Assembly (NCBI RefSeq): GCF_016802725.1
Contig: NC_052664.1
Span: forward strand, 11,434,016 to 11,498,015
DNA: 64,000 nt
Source of the DNA: Solenopsis invicta
Taxonomy: Eukaryota; Arthropoda; Insecta; Hymenoptera; Formicidae
Reading direction: 5' to 3'
The notes beneath the pieces are model-generated. The model was not told where the DNA came from, searched no databases, and saw only the letters and a program-made list of their open reading frames with translations. Both the position numbers and the translations under genes were made by a program. Positions 1 through 10,790 of this stretch are shown here, piece by piece. Every line of letters starts with the position of its first letter. The stretch's first letter is position 1.

Positions 1-706
1 CGGAGGGGACAGTCGGGGCGCAGGGGGTGTATTTTATTACCTCTACGGAGAGGAGAACACCACTCCGGCGTCGGAGGGAGTCTAAAGAGAATAGGAAAGG
101 ATGGTGGTACGACGTACTATAATTCTTAATTTGAACGATTAGAGCTACGCGCGGGCGCGCCGCGCCGCGTCGCGCCGCCTCCGTCTTTCCGAATATACAC
201 GGCGTTTCTCGGCGTCGGCGGCGGCGGCGGCGCCTGTATTTCTCTTTACTTTAATAAACGAGTTCGCGTTTCGCTTCGTCGCCGTTTGCGTTTATTTTAA
301 AAGGAAAGTTTGCGAGCGGCCGTGGCAATTTTCGTGCCGTAAATACGTACACGGGGACGAGCTCGTTGTCGCTCCGCGAGACCTCCCTCGTATGCGCTCT
401 TGCATTATTCCGTTCGCCGTAAATGTCGACGCGGACGACGCGTAAACTCGTAATTTTTCGACTGGATAGTCTTTCTCTCCTCTCGAGGAGGGAGAAGAAG
501 CGTCGCGGGCGGCGGCGGAGGGAGCGAAATTCAGATAGTACGAATGACCGATGAGGACAAATAAGTTCCCGATGGCAGCTCGAAACTTCGCCCGCGCAAC
601 TCCGGCACTTCTTGCCGGCGAGAATAGAAGCGAGGTGAAATCCTTTTTCGATGATAGCTCTTCCTCGTGATCCCCTGAAATACTTTAAACGTCTCCGTCT
701 CCCACT

Positions 707-707
<1 letters not shown>
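1..707. other. CpG-rich non-coding block
   Basis: This stretch is rich in CpG and GC triplet runs, for example the GCGCCGC-type run near 150-182 and (GGC)n near 211-230. I see no convincing gene. The only reading frame of any length, on the minus strand at 531-869, runs straight through the adjacent CT microsatellite and gives a low-complexity RE-repeat protein, so I treat it as spurious. The composition would fit a CpG-rich regulatory or intergenic island, but no core promoter element stands out. Confidence 0.4.

Positions 708-741
<34 letters not shown>
708..741. repeat. (TC)n microsatellite
   Basis: An uninterrupted TC dinucleotide tract of about 17 units. On the minus strand it reads as (GA)n, which in insects can bind GAGA-type factors. 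No gene start is visible beside it, so a regulatory role is only a possibility. Confidence 0.9.
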
Positions 742-742
<1 letters not shown>

Positions 743-1176
743 TCTCCCTTCGTCCGCGCGTCTTTTCTCTCTTTTCCCTAGTTTCCTTTTTTTCTAACGT
801 TCTTTCTCTGGAAGAATCGGACTGCAGGCGCACGATACGGCGATCCGATATTGTGAAGCATCCTTGCACGGCCCGGGCGATTCCGAGATCCTTTGAATTT
901 CGTCTCCGCTATCGAGCGCTATGGTCAAAGTTGTGTATACTGTACAGTAATATGGTCTACATCGTCGGAAACTTTTATTTCAGCATGAAGAACTTTTAGA
1001 GCGTCTTAGACTTCGATTTTTGTAAAGATTCACGATTTCTCAGCGACAAAAAAAAAATATTTATCCTCGTCTCGGCAAATGCAGACAAATGTCAGATATA
1101 TATACTGACATTTAATGGCAATATATGGTATATCTCGCCGTTGTAGAGTCGTTTTGCCCCGATGTTCCTGTTATAA
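742..1176. other. Unique non-coding sequence
   Basis: No gene seen. A small imperfect hairpin lies at about 1087-1113 (arms AAATGTCAG and CTGACATTT). The 3' end runs into a pyrimidine-rich tract at about 1183-1214. Confidence 0.4.
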
Positions 1177-1216
1177 AATCGTTTTTATTTCTTTACTTCT
1201 TTCTTTCTCTCTCTAG

Positions 1217-1431
1217 GTCGAATTTGTGACAGAATTATTTTCCTTCTAGCGAAAATAAGAGATTCCATTGTTATCGGGACTTTTCAAGCATTTTCAACCA
1301 TTGTCGTGATAATTTTGGTGATGTGTACGTATATATGTGTTGCAATAAAAAAATCTAGCGTTTACAAAAATTTCTATTCAAACATTGAAACAATGAGAAA
1401 TATAATTATACAACTTTTACGCTCTTTTTAA
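1217..1431 (+). CDS. Possible 3' exon with a membrane-like segment (weak)
   Basis: A strong 3' splice site candidate (about 25 nt of C/T ending in CTCTCTAG at 1209-1216) is followed by an open frame. The frame is CGA at 1219 to TAA at 1429-1431, about 70 codons, and it stays open upstream only to 1177. The translation contains a hydrophobic run of about 25 residues (IVIG...TIVVIILVMC...) that would suit a transmembrane helix, then a short basic tail. I do not recognise the protein. Seventy open codons are uncommon in DNA this AT-rich but are expected a few times by chance across 64 kb. An AATAAA lies at 1859-1864. It could equally be a chance frame behind a pyrimidine tract. Confidence 0.15.
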
Positions 1432-2452
1432 GATTCTCGGTGTAGCATATTTTTTTGAAAAATTAACGCAAAACTTCATAAAAAGAAAGTTCTATCTAGA
1501 AAGGGTTAAAGTTTGATCTGCAAAGTTACCGTAGAGACACTGAATGTAGGCTTTGCGCATGAAACGACGCGAAATGATGCCGATGCTTTAATACTAAAAC
1601 ATCGAGCGAAGTAAGTTTTCGGTCGGTGTCCCCGGTTCTCTGCGGACTTAATTAAAAATTAAACGAGCCCCTACGGGACCGTTGCGTCCGCCGAATTTCA
1701 TCGGCGTTCTCCCGCTCTATAAAGCCGGCAGACAATGGTGTCCCCCAACAAACGAATGGTCTATCTATGTGAGTCTATTAGAGTTTCGAACGATAGAGTG
1801 GGTGTTTTATAACACACTTTCATCGTATACTCTGCAAATTAATTAGAATCGAAAATTTTAATAAAATGACACAACAAATTACAATAGTTTTTATATTATA
1901 CAATGATTTATGCGTACCGTTGTGTCATATTTGTTATTGTATTTCAGATAATATCGATTTTTACATCTCGGCCAATTTTATTATAATTTTACTTTTTAAA
2001 TAGCTGCTATGTGTATGTAACAATCAGCTGATAGAAATTTATTTAAATTTAAACGATAAAGCCTTTATTTTGATATAGTAGAAAGTAGAAATTATAGTTT
2101 TAAAGTCTCGGAGAAAACCAATTTTTTCTATTTTTCTGTGAATTTTTCCGGTTTTTTCCCAAGAGTAGAAAATTCATTGGAAAATTCGCTTGTGTTTGTA
2201 AAACATTTGTTTTTTTTCGTAAAGAAAATAATTGCGTACATTTCATTTAAGTTAAATAAGATTAATATGTTATATTCCAGACAGCAAAAAAAGTGGAAGA
2301 TGTAACAAACGATTTATAAGAAATACTTTTATGACGTCTTTTAGATTTTTGTGCTATCTGAGATATGTTAAACAATAATATTACTTTCAAAGAATTACAA
2401 CGAATACATTATGGACAAGTACTCATATATAATATAATATTATCAACATACT
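1432..2452. other. AT-rich non-coding block
   Basis: No gene seen. The block holds low-complexity AT sequence, an AATAAA at 1859-1864 and a short inverted pair (TGACACAAC and GTTGTGTCA) at about 1866-1929. The stretch at about 2105-2165 vaguely resembles the gaaaaa-rich ends of the 630-bp interspersed repeat, but the match is too weak to call. Confidence 0.4.
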
Positions 2453-2666
2453 CCGTAAAACGAGTGACTTTGATACAGCACTTTTCAAAATTTAAAAATT
2501 TTATAGCGGGCTAACATTTACTGCTGTCACGGAAAAACGTGAGTTATTAACTTTAGATCAGGGTTTTTCGTGGCAGCAGTAAATATGAGTACGCTATATA
2601 AAATTTTAAATTGAAAAGTCTTGTACCATGGTAATCTTATGGTACCGAAGTCATCCTGTTTTACGG
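2453..2666. mobile_element. MITE-like fold-back element
   Basis: A 214-bp imperfect inverted repeat. It starts with CCGTAAAAC and ends with GTTTTACGG. The arms of about 90 bp pair throughout: ACTTTTCAAAATTTAAAAATTTTATA on the left is matched on the right, and TTTACTGCTGTCACG pairs with CGTGGCAGCAGTAAA. The loop is about 25 bp around 2545-2565. There is no coding capacity. The structure is that of a non-autonomous DNA transposon. I cannot define a clean target-site duplication, so the superfamily is unknown. Confidence 0.75.
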
Positions 2667-4580
2667 TATATGATTTTTAACTCTAGCTCATCACACTTAT
2701 TTTCGAGTCCGTAGCTCGTCATGCTCCAATCCATGAGACAAATAGAAGGAAAAATAAAAATTTTAACAAAAATAAAATTACATAACTTCTTGTATCTGAC
2801 ATTAAAAATTAGACCATTTACGTAGCAAACACAGTAACTTTTGTAAAAAAAAAAAAAACAATTTTTTGGGAAAAAAATCGGAATAAAAATAATTTGGTTT
2901 CTGCAATTTGAAAACAGCAATTTTTTAAAAAGTATCATAAAAATTAACTTATCTGTTTTTTTTTAATTTTTACATTTTGAAAGAAACAAAACAAAGGTTT
3001 TTAATAAATCAGGAAAGTCAATTATTATTTTTTACGATAATTTAATTTTTTTGCTTTATTAAATTGTCCAATACTTAATTCAATAAAAATCACACAGCTA
3101 AACTTTTTTTTGTTCTCTAAGGATTTGAAAGAGCGATGATAATAAATAATAAAACAATCTTTTCAATTAGAATGAAGATAAATTTTGCTCTTCAAATAAG
3201 CATATGACGGTTCAATCTGCATAATAGCTCGTTTATCAAAATTAATTTCAAAAAAGTGATCAAAAAGCAATATTTCACACTTTGCATATTTTTAATAGAA
3301 AATACGACGTATTAAATATTTTACAACGGACATATAAACTTTATGAGCGCGTGGCGCTTGTTTTTCTCGCGTGTAACATCGTGCATACACAAGGTCACGC
3401 GCGACTATTTGCGCGTGAGACTCTAGAGATAGCGGAACATACTATTTTCCCTCGAGACGCAGTCGCGACAAACGTTACGAGCAAGCGCGACCGTTTCTTA
3501 TAAACGTTTAACGATTATCCAGCCCGCACGATCGATTGATTCCCGTCAGCGGCAACTCGTAAGCGCATCTATCAACGCGAGATGGTTGTTTATTGAAGCC
3601 CGTATTTCGTACAATTTGTTCAGTCAGCGACTGCGAAGCATTGGAGAGAATGAGAATTTTACATTATTGTTTCATTGCGATATTTACGGGTTTTTTTTTT
3701 TTTTTTTTTTCCGAAATTGCTTGAATTCTCGCGCCGGATTCCGATTTTTCCATCGGATTAAATGTAACTCGCCTATCACTGGCGGATAATTGAAAGCGCA
3801 AACTAACACACGGCTCGCGAGTTTTGAGTACTGAAAAACGTAATATATTCACTGCTTATTAATAATACACGTATTTCGCGTTTGAAATGCATCGCGCGCG
3901 TTGCAATACTGAATTTCGGTTGTACATACATTTCGATCATCTATCGTGTCTTAATTAGCCGTTCAGTTAAATTGTCAATTGCATCGTGTCGCACGGCATA
4001 AGGATAAAGTTGCCAATGCTATCTCTAAATTTCAATCATTAACAAAATGTTGCGAGTACAGAAGCAATTATGAGTCAAATGGCGATCCGGACGAATTTAA
4101 TTAACTCTCGCAATATTGACAGTTTTGCATTCAATAATACAAGCTACGATGGTTAGGTCTATTCCTCATTCGCTCGAAAATTTTCACTTAGTTCAAGCAA
4201 GTTTTTATGCAGCGGAATAAAAAGAGTGTAACAATGTAATAAAAAGTGCAACAGTGCATTGTTAAAATATACATCTTTTCAGAACACGCTCGTTTTTGTT
4301 TTAATATAAACGAATGACACGCGTCAAGTGTCGAACAGTCTGTGTTTATTCTCAGCGAGTTTTTTTTTTTTTTTTCAAATCTTTTACATTTCGCTCATCT
4401 ACATTTATTAATAATTTAGCTCTTTATTTTATTTAAAATAAAAGAAACGAATAATTCTAGAAACCATTACAAGCAATTCAATAAGAATGGCAGTGCTTAT
4501 TCGACATAAATTAATAAAAAAAAAATTAATATTAAAATCATATGAGATAAGAAAAACATACATAGTCTTTTTTGTATTTG
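2667..4580. other. AT-rich non-coding block with poly-T runs
   Basis: No gene seen. T homopolymers occur at 3691-3710 and 4360-4375, the kind of run left by decayed retroposons or by slippage. The short frames here are AT-rich and unlike proteins. Confidence 0.4.
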
Positions 4581-4610
4581 CGACTGAAGAAGACCAAGTA
4601 GGGTTGAAAC
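4581..4610 (+). repeat. Dispersed motif, copy 1 (CGACTGAAGAAGACC...)
   Basis: A 30-bp core that matches 18395-18424 at 27 of 30 positions and 44277-44306 more loosely. The similarity to the 18.4-kb copy runs about 15 bp upstream (T-rich then TATTT) and about 30 bp downstream. It is therefore probably a fragment of an interspersed repeat. Confidence 0.6.
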
Positions 4611-6541
4611 ATGTATCGTAATTTTGAGAAATTTCTTTGCAATATCATTATTCATTAATTTATATTGCGTTACTATCCTCGTCGAATTATTCATTTTTTA
4701 TTGAATTATTATTTTTTTATATATTGACGAGTTTATATATTTTTATTGTTATTTAAAACAACTGAAAATGAGGCAACTGTGAGTAATAAAAATCAATTTT
4801 ATCTAACTACGCGAAAATTGATAATGAATAGCGTACATGTATTCGTACAAGCTCATTTATTGGTTCGAACGAACTATATGCGGTATCATTTGATTATTTA
4901 TAATCTGACAGCTATTTATGATTGCGATTTTTGTATTTGTTGCGGAATCTTTCCTATAGATTCGACCTGTCCACGCGCGTGCGCGCGCGTATTTATGCGA
5001 CTCGTGTCACGCGTCGAATGAGTTCAATCCCGGAATACATACATCCTGCACTTGTCGCTCGTGATGAAAAAACGATGTATCACTATTTTATTCATATCTT
5101 TGATATTCTCTTACGAATGTTTTCACTTGGGTTTTATTTCCGTTTGGATATAGTATCATGATCCATTTCTAATCCCAATCTTATTAATAGTCTCTTAACG
5201 CGATCCTCTCGATACAGAATTAGATTCTTTACTGTCGAATTAACACAATTGTGATTTTAAAATTGTAAAATAAGTGTATTATCGTCACTAATATTACTCA
5301 TCGTTATTTCGTCATATTTTTTCTTACCGTTATTAATTTGTAAATATATATATATATTTTTTTTTTTTCTAATAGGTCGCTCTATTCTTATTTAATAATT
5401 TGGATATATATTTCTATTACTTATGATATTGACAGTGAAGTATACAAGACTCGAGATATTCCTTGTCAATGTTCGGCCGTTGGCAGCCACTTGAACTTCG
5501 TCTGCAATTATTTAACAGATCGAATATCGCTTATCGAATATCAATAACTATCTATGCAACATAATTTCAAATGCACTTCTTCTTAAACGTTTAATTCGTT
5601 TGTCATGAGGAGGAACAATACAGTTGATCGCAAACACACTTTAGATAGTTGCTCCGCGAAATCGAATCCACCGTACTCTCTGCGCGCAATGGCGTCTCGT
5701 CGGCAGACGTATGACCCATTTATACGATTCCTATTTATACGATTCCTATCTATTCGAATCTGGTCGTAGCGGCGGCGGCGGCGATGGCGATGGCGATGGC
5801 GACGGGAGGGGCGGTAGATTACCCGCGGAAATCCGTCCTCAGCGAATGCCCGGGCTTCCGCACGCGACTACAAAGCAAACGTTAAACAGAGGTCGGCGCG
5901 GCTCGCGGGGCAATCTCACGATCCCTTCTTTTTTTCTGTTTTCCTCGATCACGCATGGAACGAACGACGACGGCGGTGGGGAAATATCTCTCTTTCTCTC
6001 TTTTTTTTTGCTGTGCGACGTCCACCGCGGGCATTCTACCTCCTTTTTTTTTTATTTTATCGACCGTCGGTGGACATGCTGCCTCGCGGTGTAACGGATC
6101 GCTTTGTTCCGAAGAGCGGAAATATCTTGGCGGATTTTTCGCGTTACTAGTAGGATGTTTATGGTGAACTTTTTTTTTTTTTTTTTTAAATTCTGTTTCG
6201 AGCGAATTACAACGTTCATAGCCGGAGAAATTCTGCGCGAAATATGGCGCGATGAGCGAAACGGTATGTGCTGCTTCCAGTTCTCTTAAATGCCGAAACG
6301 AAATTGCGACATTTGCTGAAAAATGAAAGGTGAAAGCCGTATGCGTGGATAGTGAAGTGATTTAATCTCGAGTGCGGCTGTAGCGCGGCCAAGAATTGAG
6401 CGATAATAAAGCGAAACGTAAAATTCGCTTTATAGAGATGAAATAAATAGCAATTACAAATTCGCTTTGCTCGCGTTTCGAATTCTTAAATTCTTACGTT
6501 GAAAAGTTTACATAGATTTACCGCGAATACGATTTCGAACA
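4611..6541. other. Non-coding block with short tandem repeats
   Basis: No recognisable gene. It contains a GC-rich patch at 5760-5900 with (GGC)n and (GATGGC)n at about 5770-5801, and T runs near 6171-6187. Overlapping frames at 5711-6289 have low-complexity translations and no domain. Confidence 0.4.
5719..5748 (+). repeat. 15-bp tandem duplication
   Basis: TTTATACGATTCCTA occurs twice in a row, with a degenerate third unit (TCTATTCGA...) after it. It is a minor local duplication. Confidence 0.85.
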
Positions 6542-6707
6542 CATTAAAAATATTTAATGTTGTCAAAAGTGTACTAAATTTCACGCACGTGCACGACGTA
6601 ATTTTCACTTATGAATACATTAAATTTCATGCGCTCATCATGTGCTCGTGCAACTCAAAAGTACATTGAATTTTATGACACTTTCGACAATGTATTTTAA
6701 AAGTTAA
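6542..6707. mobile_element. Palindromic MITE family A, copy 1
   Basis: An imperfect inverted repeat of about 166 bp. Near the left end is TTGTCAAAAGTG and near the right end CACTTTCGACAA, and the interior also pairs (CATTAAATTTCATG and the CTAAATTTCACG side). It has a second copy at 58708-58836 with the same order of motifs: CATTAAAAA, GTTGTCA.AAGTG, then ATACATTGAATT..GCGACACTTTT. There is no coding capacity. Two related palindromic copies 52 kb apart point to a mobile non-autonomous DNA element. Confidence 0.7.
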
Positions 6708-7146
6708 CGCCACAGTGGCCATGGTTACCGAAAAGTAAGATGCCCATCGTAGATAGTTGTGTCAAAATGCTTTTTCACATATCCGGTTAAAGGTAAAAAT
6801 GCGGAACGCGCGCGTAGAATGTAGATAGCAGACGCACAATTCATCCGTTTTTCTATTCGATTTTTAACCGATTGGTTTTAATCGTATCAGGTACACGACT
6901 GAACTGTTTCGACTTGCGCATCCTTCTCAGGCGAACCGACGAAGTTGTTGTAACGTGACGTATAATCTCGCGGTCGTATTAGTGCGGCGTCGATTGGTCG
7001 CACGGTGAAAGGATTTCGCGTTAGTCTGCTTGAGATAATGTCGGATATCCAAAAGTTTGTTGCACGACAGCGAAGCGACTATCCTCGGATGTTTCGGAAA
7101 GCATCGCTGCCACGTTACAGATTCGCGTCGCCCTCGTTGCTGCCGT
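6708..7146. other. Unique sequence upstream of the TCG tract
   Basis: No gene I can support. Frames in this stretch that run into the TCG microsatellite (7005-7343 + and 6927-7412 -) owe their length to the stop-free repeat. Confidence 0.4.
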
Positions 7147-7147
7147 T

Positions 7148-7229
<82 letters not shown>

Positions 7230-7230
7230 C

Positions 7231-7262
<32 letters not shown>

Positions 7263-7276
7263 TCGTCGTCGTCGTC
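7147..7276. repeat. (TCG)n microsatellite with TCGCCG interior
   Basis: About 130 bp of trinucleotide repeat. Pure GTC/TCG forms the flanks, and a central part at about 7207-7258 has GCC triplets interspersed in a regular pattern. It is stop-free in five or more frames, giving poly-Ser, poly-Arg, poly-Asp or poly-Thr on paper. No flanking sequence looks coding, so I call it a non-coding microsatellite. Its length suggests high polymorphism. Confidence 0.9.
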
Positions 7277-7632
7277 TCGCACAATTCTGCCACGTAACTG
7301 CACGCAAGTTTCGTCGATATTGTCTCGAGTCAGTAACCCGTAAGCGACAGGAAATTATTAGGCCAGATAAGCGTGTAAATATGGCTGGCATTTGAGGGAA
7401 AGCATAAAACATGCGCTTTGAGAAGTTTGAGCACTTATACGAGTTGAGGCAGTGAGAATTCGATTATATACTTGGATTGCCGATGATTTTAGACTTTGAT
7501 ATTTTTTTTTAACAAATATTTTTTCGGATAATTTATTGGCGATATAACCCGTCTCAGCGCGCTAGATAGTTGTCAGTTGGTTTATAAAAGAAGAACAAAT
7601 ATCGATTATTATTTCATTTGTCGAATGAAGCT
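7277..7632. other. Unique non-coding sequence
   Basis: No gene or repeat seen beyond AT-rich runs such as the T8-T9 tract near 7503. Confidence 0.4.
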
Positions 7633-7715
7633 AAACTAGGTTCAGATTAAGTAAACGAGCGCAAATAAATAATTCATATTTATTTGCGCTCGTTTACTTA
7701 ATCTGGAACTAGTTT
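7633..7715. repeat. Near-perfect palindrome, 39-bp arms
   Basis: Two 39-bp arms (7633-7671 and 7677-7715) are reverse complements with two differences near the outer ends, separated by only 5 bp (ATTCA). The transcript would form a long hairpin. It does not resemble the other fold-back families in the window. Confidence 0.9.
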
Positions 7716-8090
7716 AATACATTGCAAGATATTTTTGAACGAAAAGAGATATCGTATGCAATAAGTTTATTCGTGTCGAATATATAATACAACGAGAGAA
7801 AAAGTATATCTTAAAATTATTTACTCGGCAGATCCTAACAGCTTATTTACTTGCAGTCAAGTTAAAAATTTTTTAATTTAAATATTTATGTAGATAAATG
7901 AAGAAATAATTTAATCAAGTATTTTTTTCTTCTAATTCTAGAAAATATTTACTATTAGATTGTTTTTATAGATAATCAGATTTTTTAATCTAAGGAAAAC
8001 AATTTAATTAAGTTTAATATTATTAGCTTGTTTGTAAAATAGTTATTAAAAAATATATAAAATAAGAAGAGGTAAATTCTGAAGAGGTAA
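7716..8090. other. AT-rich spacer between two palindromes
   Basis: No gene seen. Very AT-rich, with a short near-duplicate (AGAGGTAAAT) just before the next palindrome. Confidence 0.4.
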
Positions 8091-8212
8091 ATCAAATAAT
8101 GAATAAATGCCATAAGAGCTAACACAGGATGTTCGTGTGATAATTAGTTCATGAACTAATTATCACACGAACATCCTGTGTTGGCTCTTATGGCATTTAT
8201 TCATTATTTGAT
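8091..8212. repeat. Zero-loop 122-bp palindrome
   Basis: The sequence is its own reverse complement over 61-bp arms with a single mismatch (GAGCTAACAC against GAGCCAACAC) and no spacer; the axis falls at TTCA|TGAA (8151/8152). Such a perfect centre is rare in insect DNA and is normally unstable. Possible origins are a very young fold-back element, a hairpin-mediated inverted duplication, or an assembly or library artefact. Confidence 0.9.
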
Positions 8213-8422
8213 CATTATTTAAATTAAAAAAATGTAAAAATACACAATTATATACTTAAGGTAATATATTTACTTGAAGACCAAACAAACGCTTGTATCA
8301 AAGTATATGATAAAAAATGTACCTTTTTCATTAAAATTTTTTTCTCTTTGTGTATAATGATTCTTATAATGAAGCCTCTGTTTCTATACAACAATGATTT
8401 TTTGAGAGATGCATTTCATTAT

Positions 8423-9066
8423 ACAGGGTAAGACATTTAACTGGAGACATACAAATATCTCTAGAAATATGAAACGTTTATAATTAAGTACTTTTCGAGT
8501 TATAAATCTCAACGTGGTATCTTAAATAGACACGCTTTCCGATATGCACTGCTAGTACTAAAAATCTAGTTCACGTTACGTATATTATAGATTTTCAGTA
8601 TTGGCAGTGAGTTTCGAAATGCAGCCATAGAATATCAAGACGCAATAACGTCAAAATGATATAAAATGAATCTTGATTGAACAAAAAGTGATTTTTAATG
8701 TCGTTTTGATGTCATGATGATTTTTTGTTCACTTTGAGTAATACTAATGCCAATGGTACCTAACTTTTAAGTTTTATAACTCGAAAAGTAATTAAAGAAA
8801 AAATACTTTATTATATTCTTTTTACTTATAGTATATTTGGAAACGTCTCGACTTCAGCTACAATAATATGATATTAAAAAATGGAAATTTCTATTAAAAA
8901 AAATGAAGTTATTATCGGTTCACTGCTAGTAACGTCATCTTCGACATAACCGATAGAGCCATCTTACTGCCTCCTTTCGAAACAAACAAATTTGATCTAG
9001 GACAGTTTTTTCGGGATGCATCTCTCTCGAGAATTCGGATATCTCAAGTTAAATGTTTGACCCTCT
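8423..9066. mobile_element. Nested inverted-repeat element
   Basis: The outer ends are inverted copies. ACAGGGTAAGACATTTAACT at 8423 is matched by the complement of AGTTAAATGTTTGACCCTCT ending at 9066, and the match runs about 45 bp inward (ATATCTCTAGA and TCTCTCGAGAATTCGGATAT). An inner inverted pair lies at 8481-8514 and 8761-8797 (TACTTTTCGAGTTATAA and its complement). The asymmetry suggests an insertion in the right half, or two related elements side by side. No open frame encodes a transposase. Confidence 0.6.
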
Positions 9067-9486
9067 ACAATTCTCAGCTTTAATTATTTTAGCGCAATTA
9101 AAGAAAAAATTCTGTAAAAGAAAGGACCACTTGAAATTAAGCGTCCGGGCTTTTGTTGATTGTGCGCTGTCTTTGAATTAGATTTGTCCCAACCACTTGC
9201 CCTCAATGCTAATTACTCAACAAATTCATGAAAGTGGAGTTGGTTGTGCGCGCTCGCCAAAAAATATTTTACTGAATTCGACGCGGAATAGCTTACCGCG
9301 TAGATCGATGAGCCCGGTGTCGCGAAAAGTAGAAAAAATATGTGTGTAAACGATTGTCTAGGGTACAAATGGAACCATCTTTTGTCTGGCATGTCATTCC
9401 TCGCGCTGATGTACGCGCGTTCTTTCATCCCCCCGGCCACGCTTTTTGTAGCACTCGTATTATTCTTTACTCTGTCTCTCTGTCTC

Positions 9487-9527
<41 letters not shown>

Positions 9528-10790
9528 TTCCGCGCGCGGTTGAGGAGTGTCGAGAAGTTCTCGGCGGAATCAAATTTCCGTGAGATGTAGCTGAACAAAG
9601 ACGGAAAAGTTCCGAAAGGTTTGTCTTAAGACGAATCCTTTTGTGTCTCCTCTCCGACGTTTACCGACGGCAGGTTTGCTCCCCGCTGTCGAGCGCTGAT
9701 GGAATCGAGTCGCTATTTTACGCGCCGACGTAGAATGAAGCCCCGAGCGCGATGACTGTAAATACAGTCGGTTCCCGTATCGAACTGTCATCCTGGGACT
9801 TGGCAAATTTAATACGCTCCGGCGTTCGTTTCGGCGCAACTGAATTTCCCCAATGCGTTCCGACGTGCGAACGGATTCACGAGAAATTAGCGAGCGGCGC
9901 CGCCGTTCGTTGTTCCCGCTTCTCCTCCCGCTCGTATCGAACGACATCGGCGAATTCCCGAACGACATTTCCACCCCGTTCGCTTCCGCTTCCGAATGCG
10001 AGACGCTCGAATATTTCACGAGGCCTTCGTGACCTCACGTAGCCCGCGGAATTATTTCCCGCCCGCCGATCGTACGAAAGTTAGCTCTACACCGGGAACG
10101 TTTTTCCACATCATTGAAAATTTCAGGCAATCGTTCAAGCTGCCGTTACGGAGGACGACTATGTTGGGTCGCGACTCCGTTGAGCTACGGTTGCAGCTAT
10201 CGACATGAATACTGCATCATTCTTGCGACGTATAGTAAACCCGATCCGTCCATCTTGTTTTATCGTGATTATGCATTGGAAGGAAACGGGAATCCAAAAG
10301 AATTCGTATTTGATACTTTATTATCAAGAGGGAAACTTGGTAAAAGAGTAGAATTACCAAATACATTATAAATGAAATAATATTTCAAGGCAAAGGTTCG
10401 ATTAAATTCCAAATTGAAAATCGATTTCAATTCGATCAAAGAGAGAAAGAGAGACGTATCTCGACGCGAGATGATAAAAAATGATAATAAACTGCTCATA
10501 TTTATAAAAAAAAAATCAATTTAATTTTTCTTACTCGTTGATTACGCAGTCGCAATTTAATTCGTCGAAAATATAGTAGTCGCTGCCAGATGAATTCTTC
10601 ATCATTTCAATTCCATGACTTTTTCTCGCGCAGTAAACTCAATTCATTCAAAGCGTGAATGGTGCCTCGGTGCTCTTCAGACTGTAATCGTGCGAAAGAG
10701 ACGGAAACAAAAGACCGGAGAGGACGCGTGAAAAAGACGGAAAGTAGCGGAGGGTGAGAAAACACGAGTGCGGATCGAGCTCGAGGGCGG
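9067..10790. other. Mixed block with CpG-rich island
   Basis: A TC microsatellite lies at 9490-9519. From about 9650 to 10230 the sequence is CpG-rich. Frames on both strands (9752-10042 +, 9570-10019 -) overlap each other and show no domain, so I do not call a gene. A small palindrome (GACTGTA..TACAGTC) is at 9754-9769. Confidence 0.4.
9490..9519. repeat. (TC)n microsatellite
   Basis: A clean 30-bp TC tract inside a longer pyrimidine-rich stretch (about 9470-9530). Confidence 0.9.

Noticed and set aside
2105..2165. Possible fourth relic of the 630-bp repeat on the minus strand
   Set aside because: Only short A/T-rich words match; not distinguishable from background.
4860..4885. GGTTCGA words resembling a tRNA B-box (also near 10394, 14487 and 45453)
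   Set aside because: No matching A-box or cloverleaf could be formed around any of them.
6927..7412. Poly-Arg, poly-Ser, poly-Asp and poly-Thr frames through the TCG tract
   Set aside because: They exist only because the trinucleotide repeat is stop-free in most frames; the flanks do not look coding.
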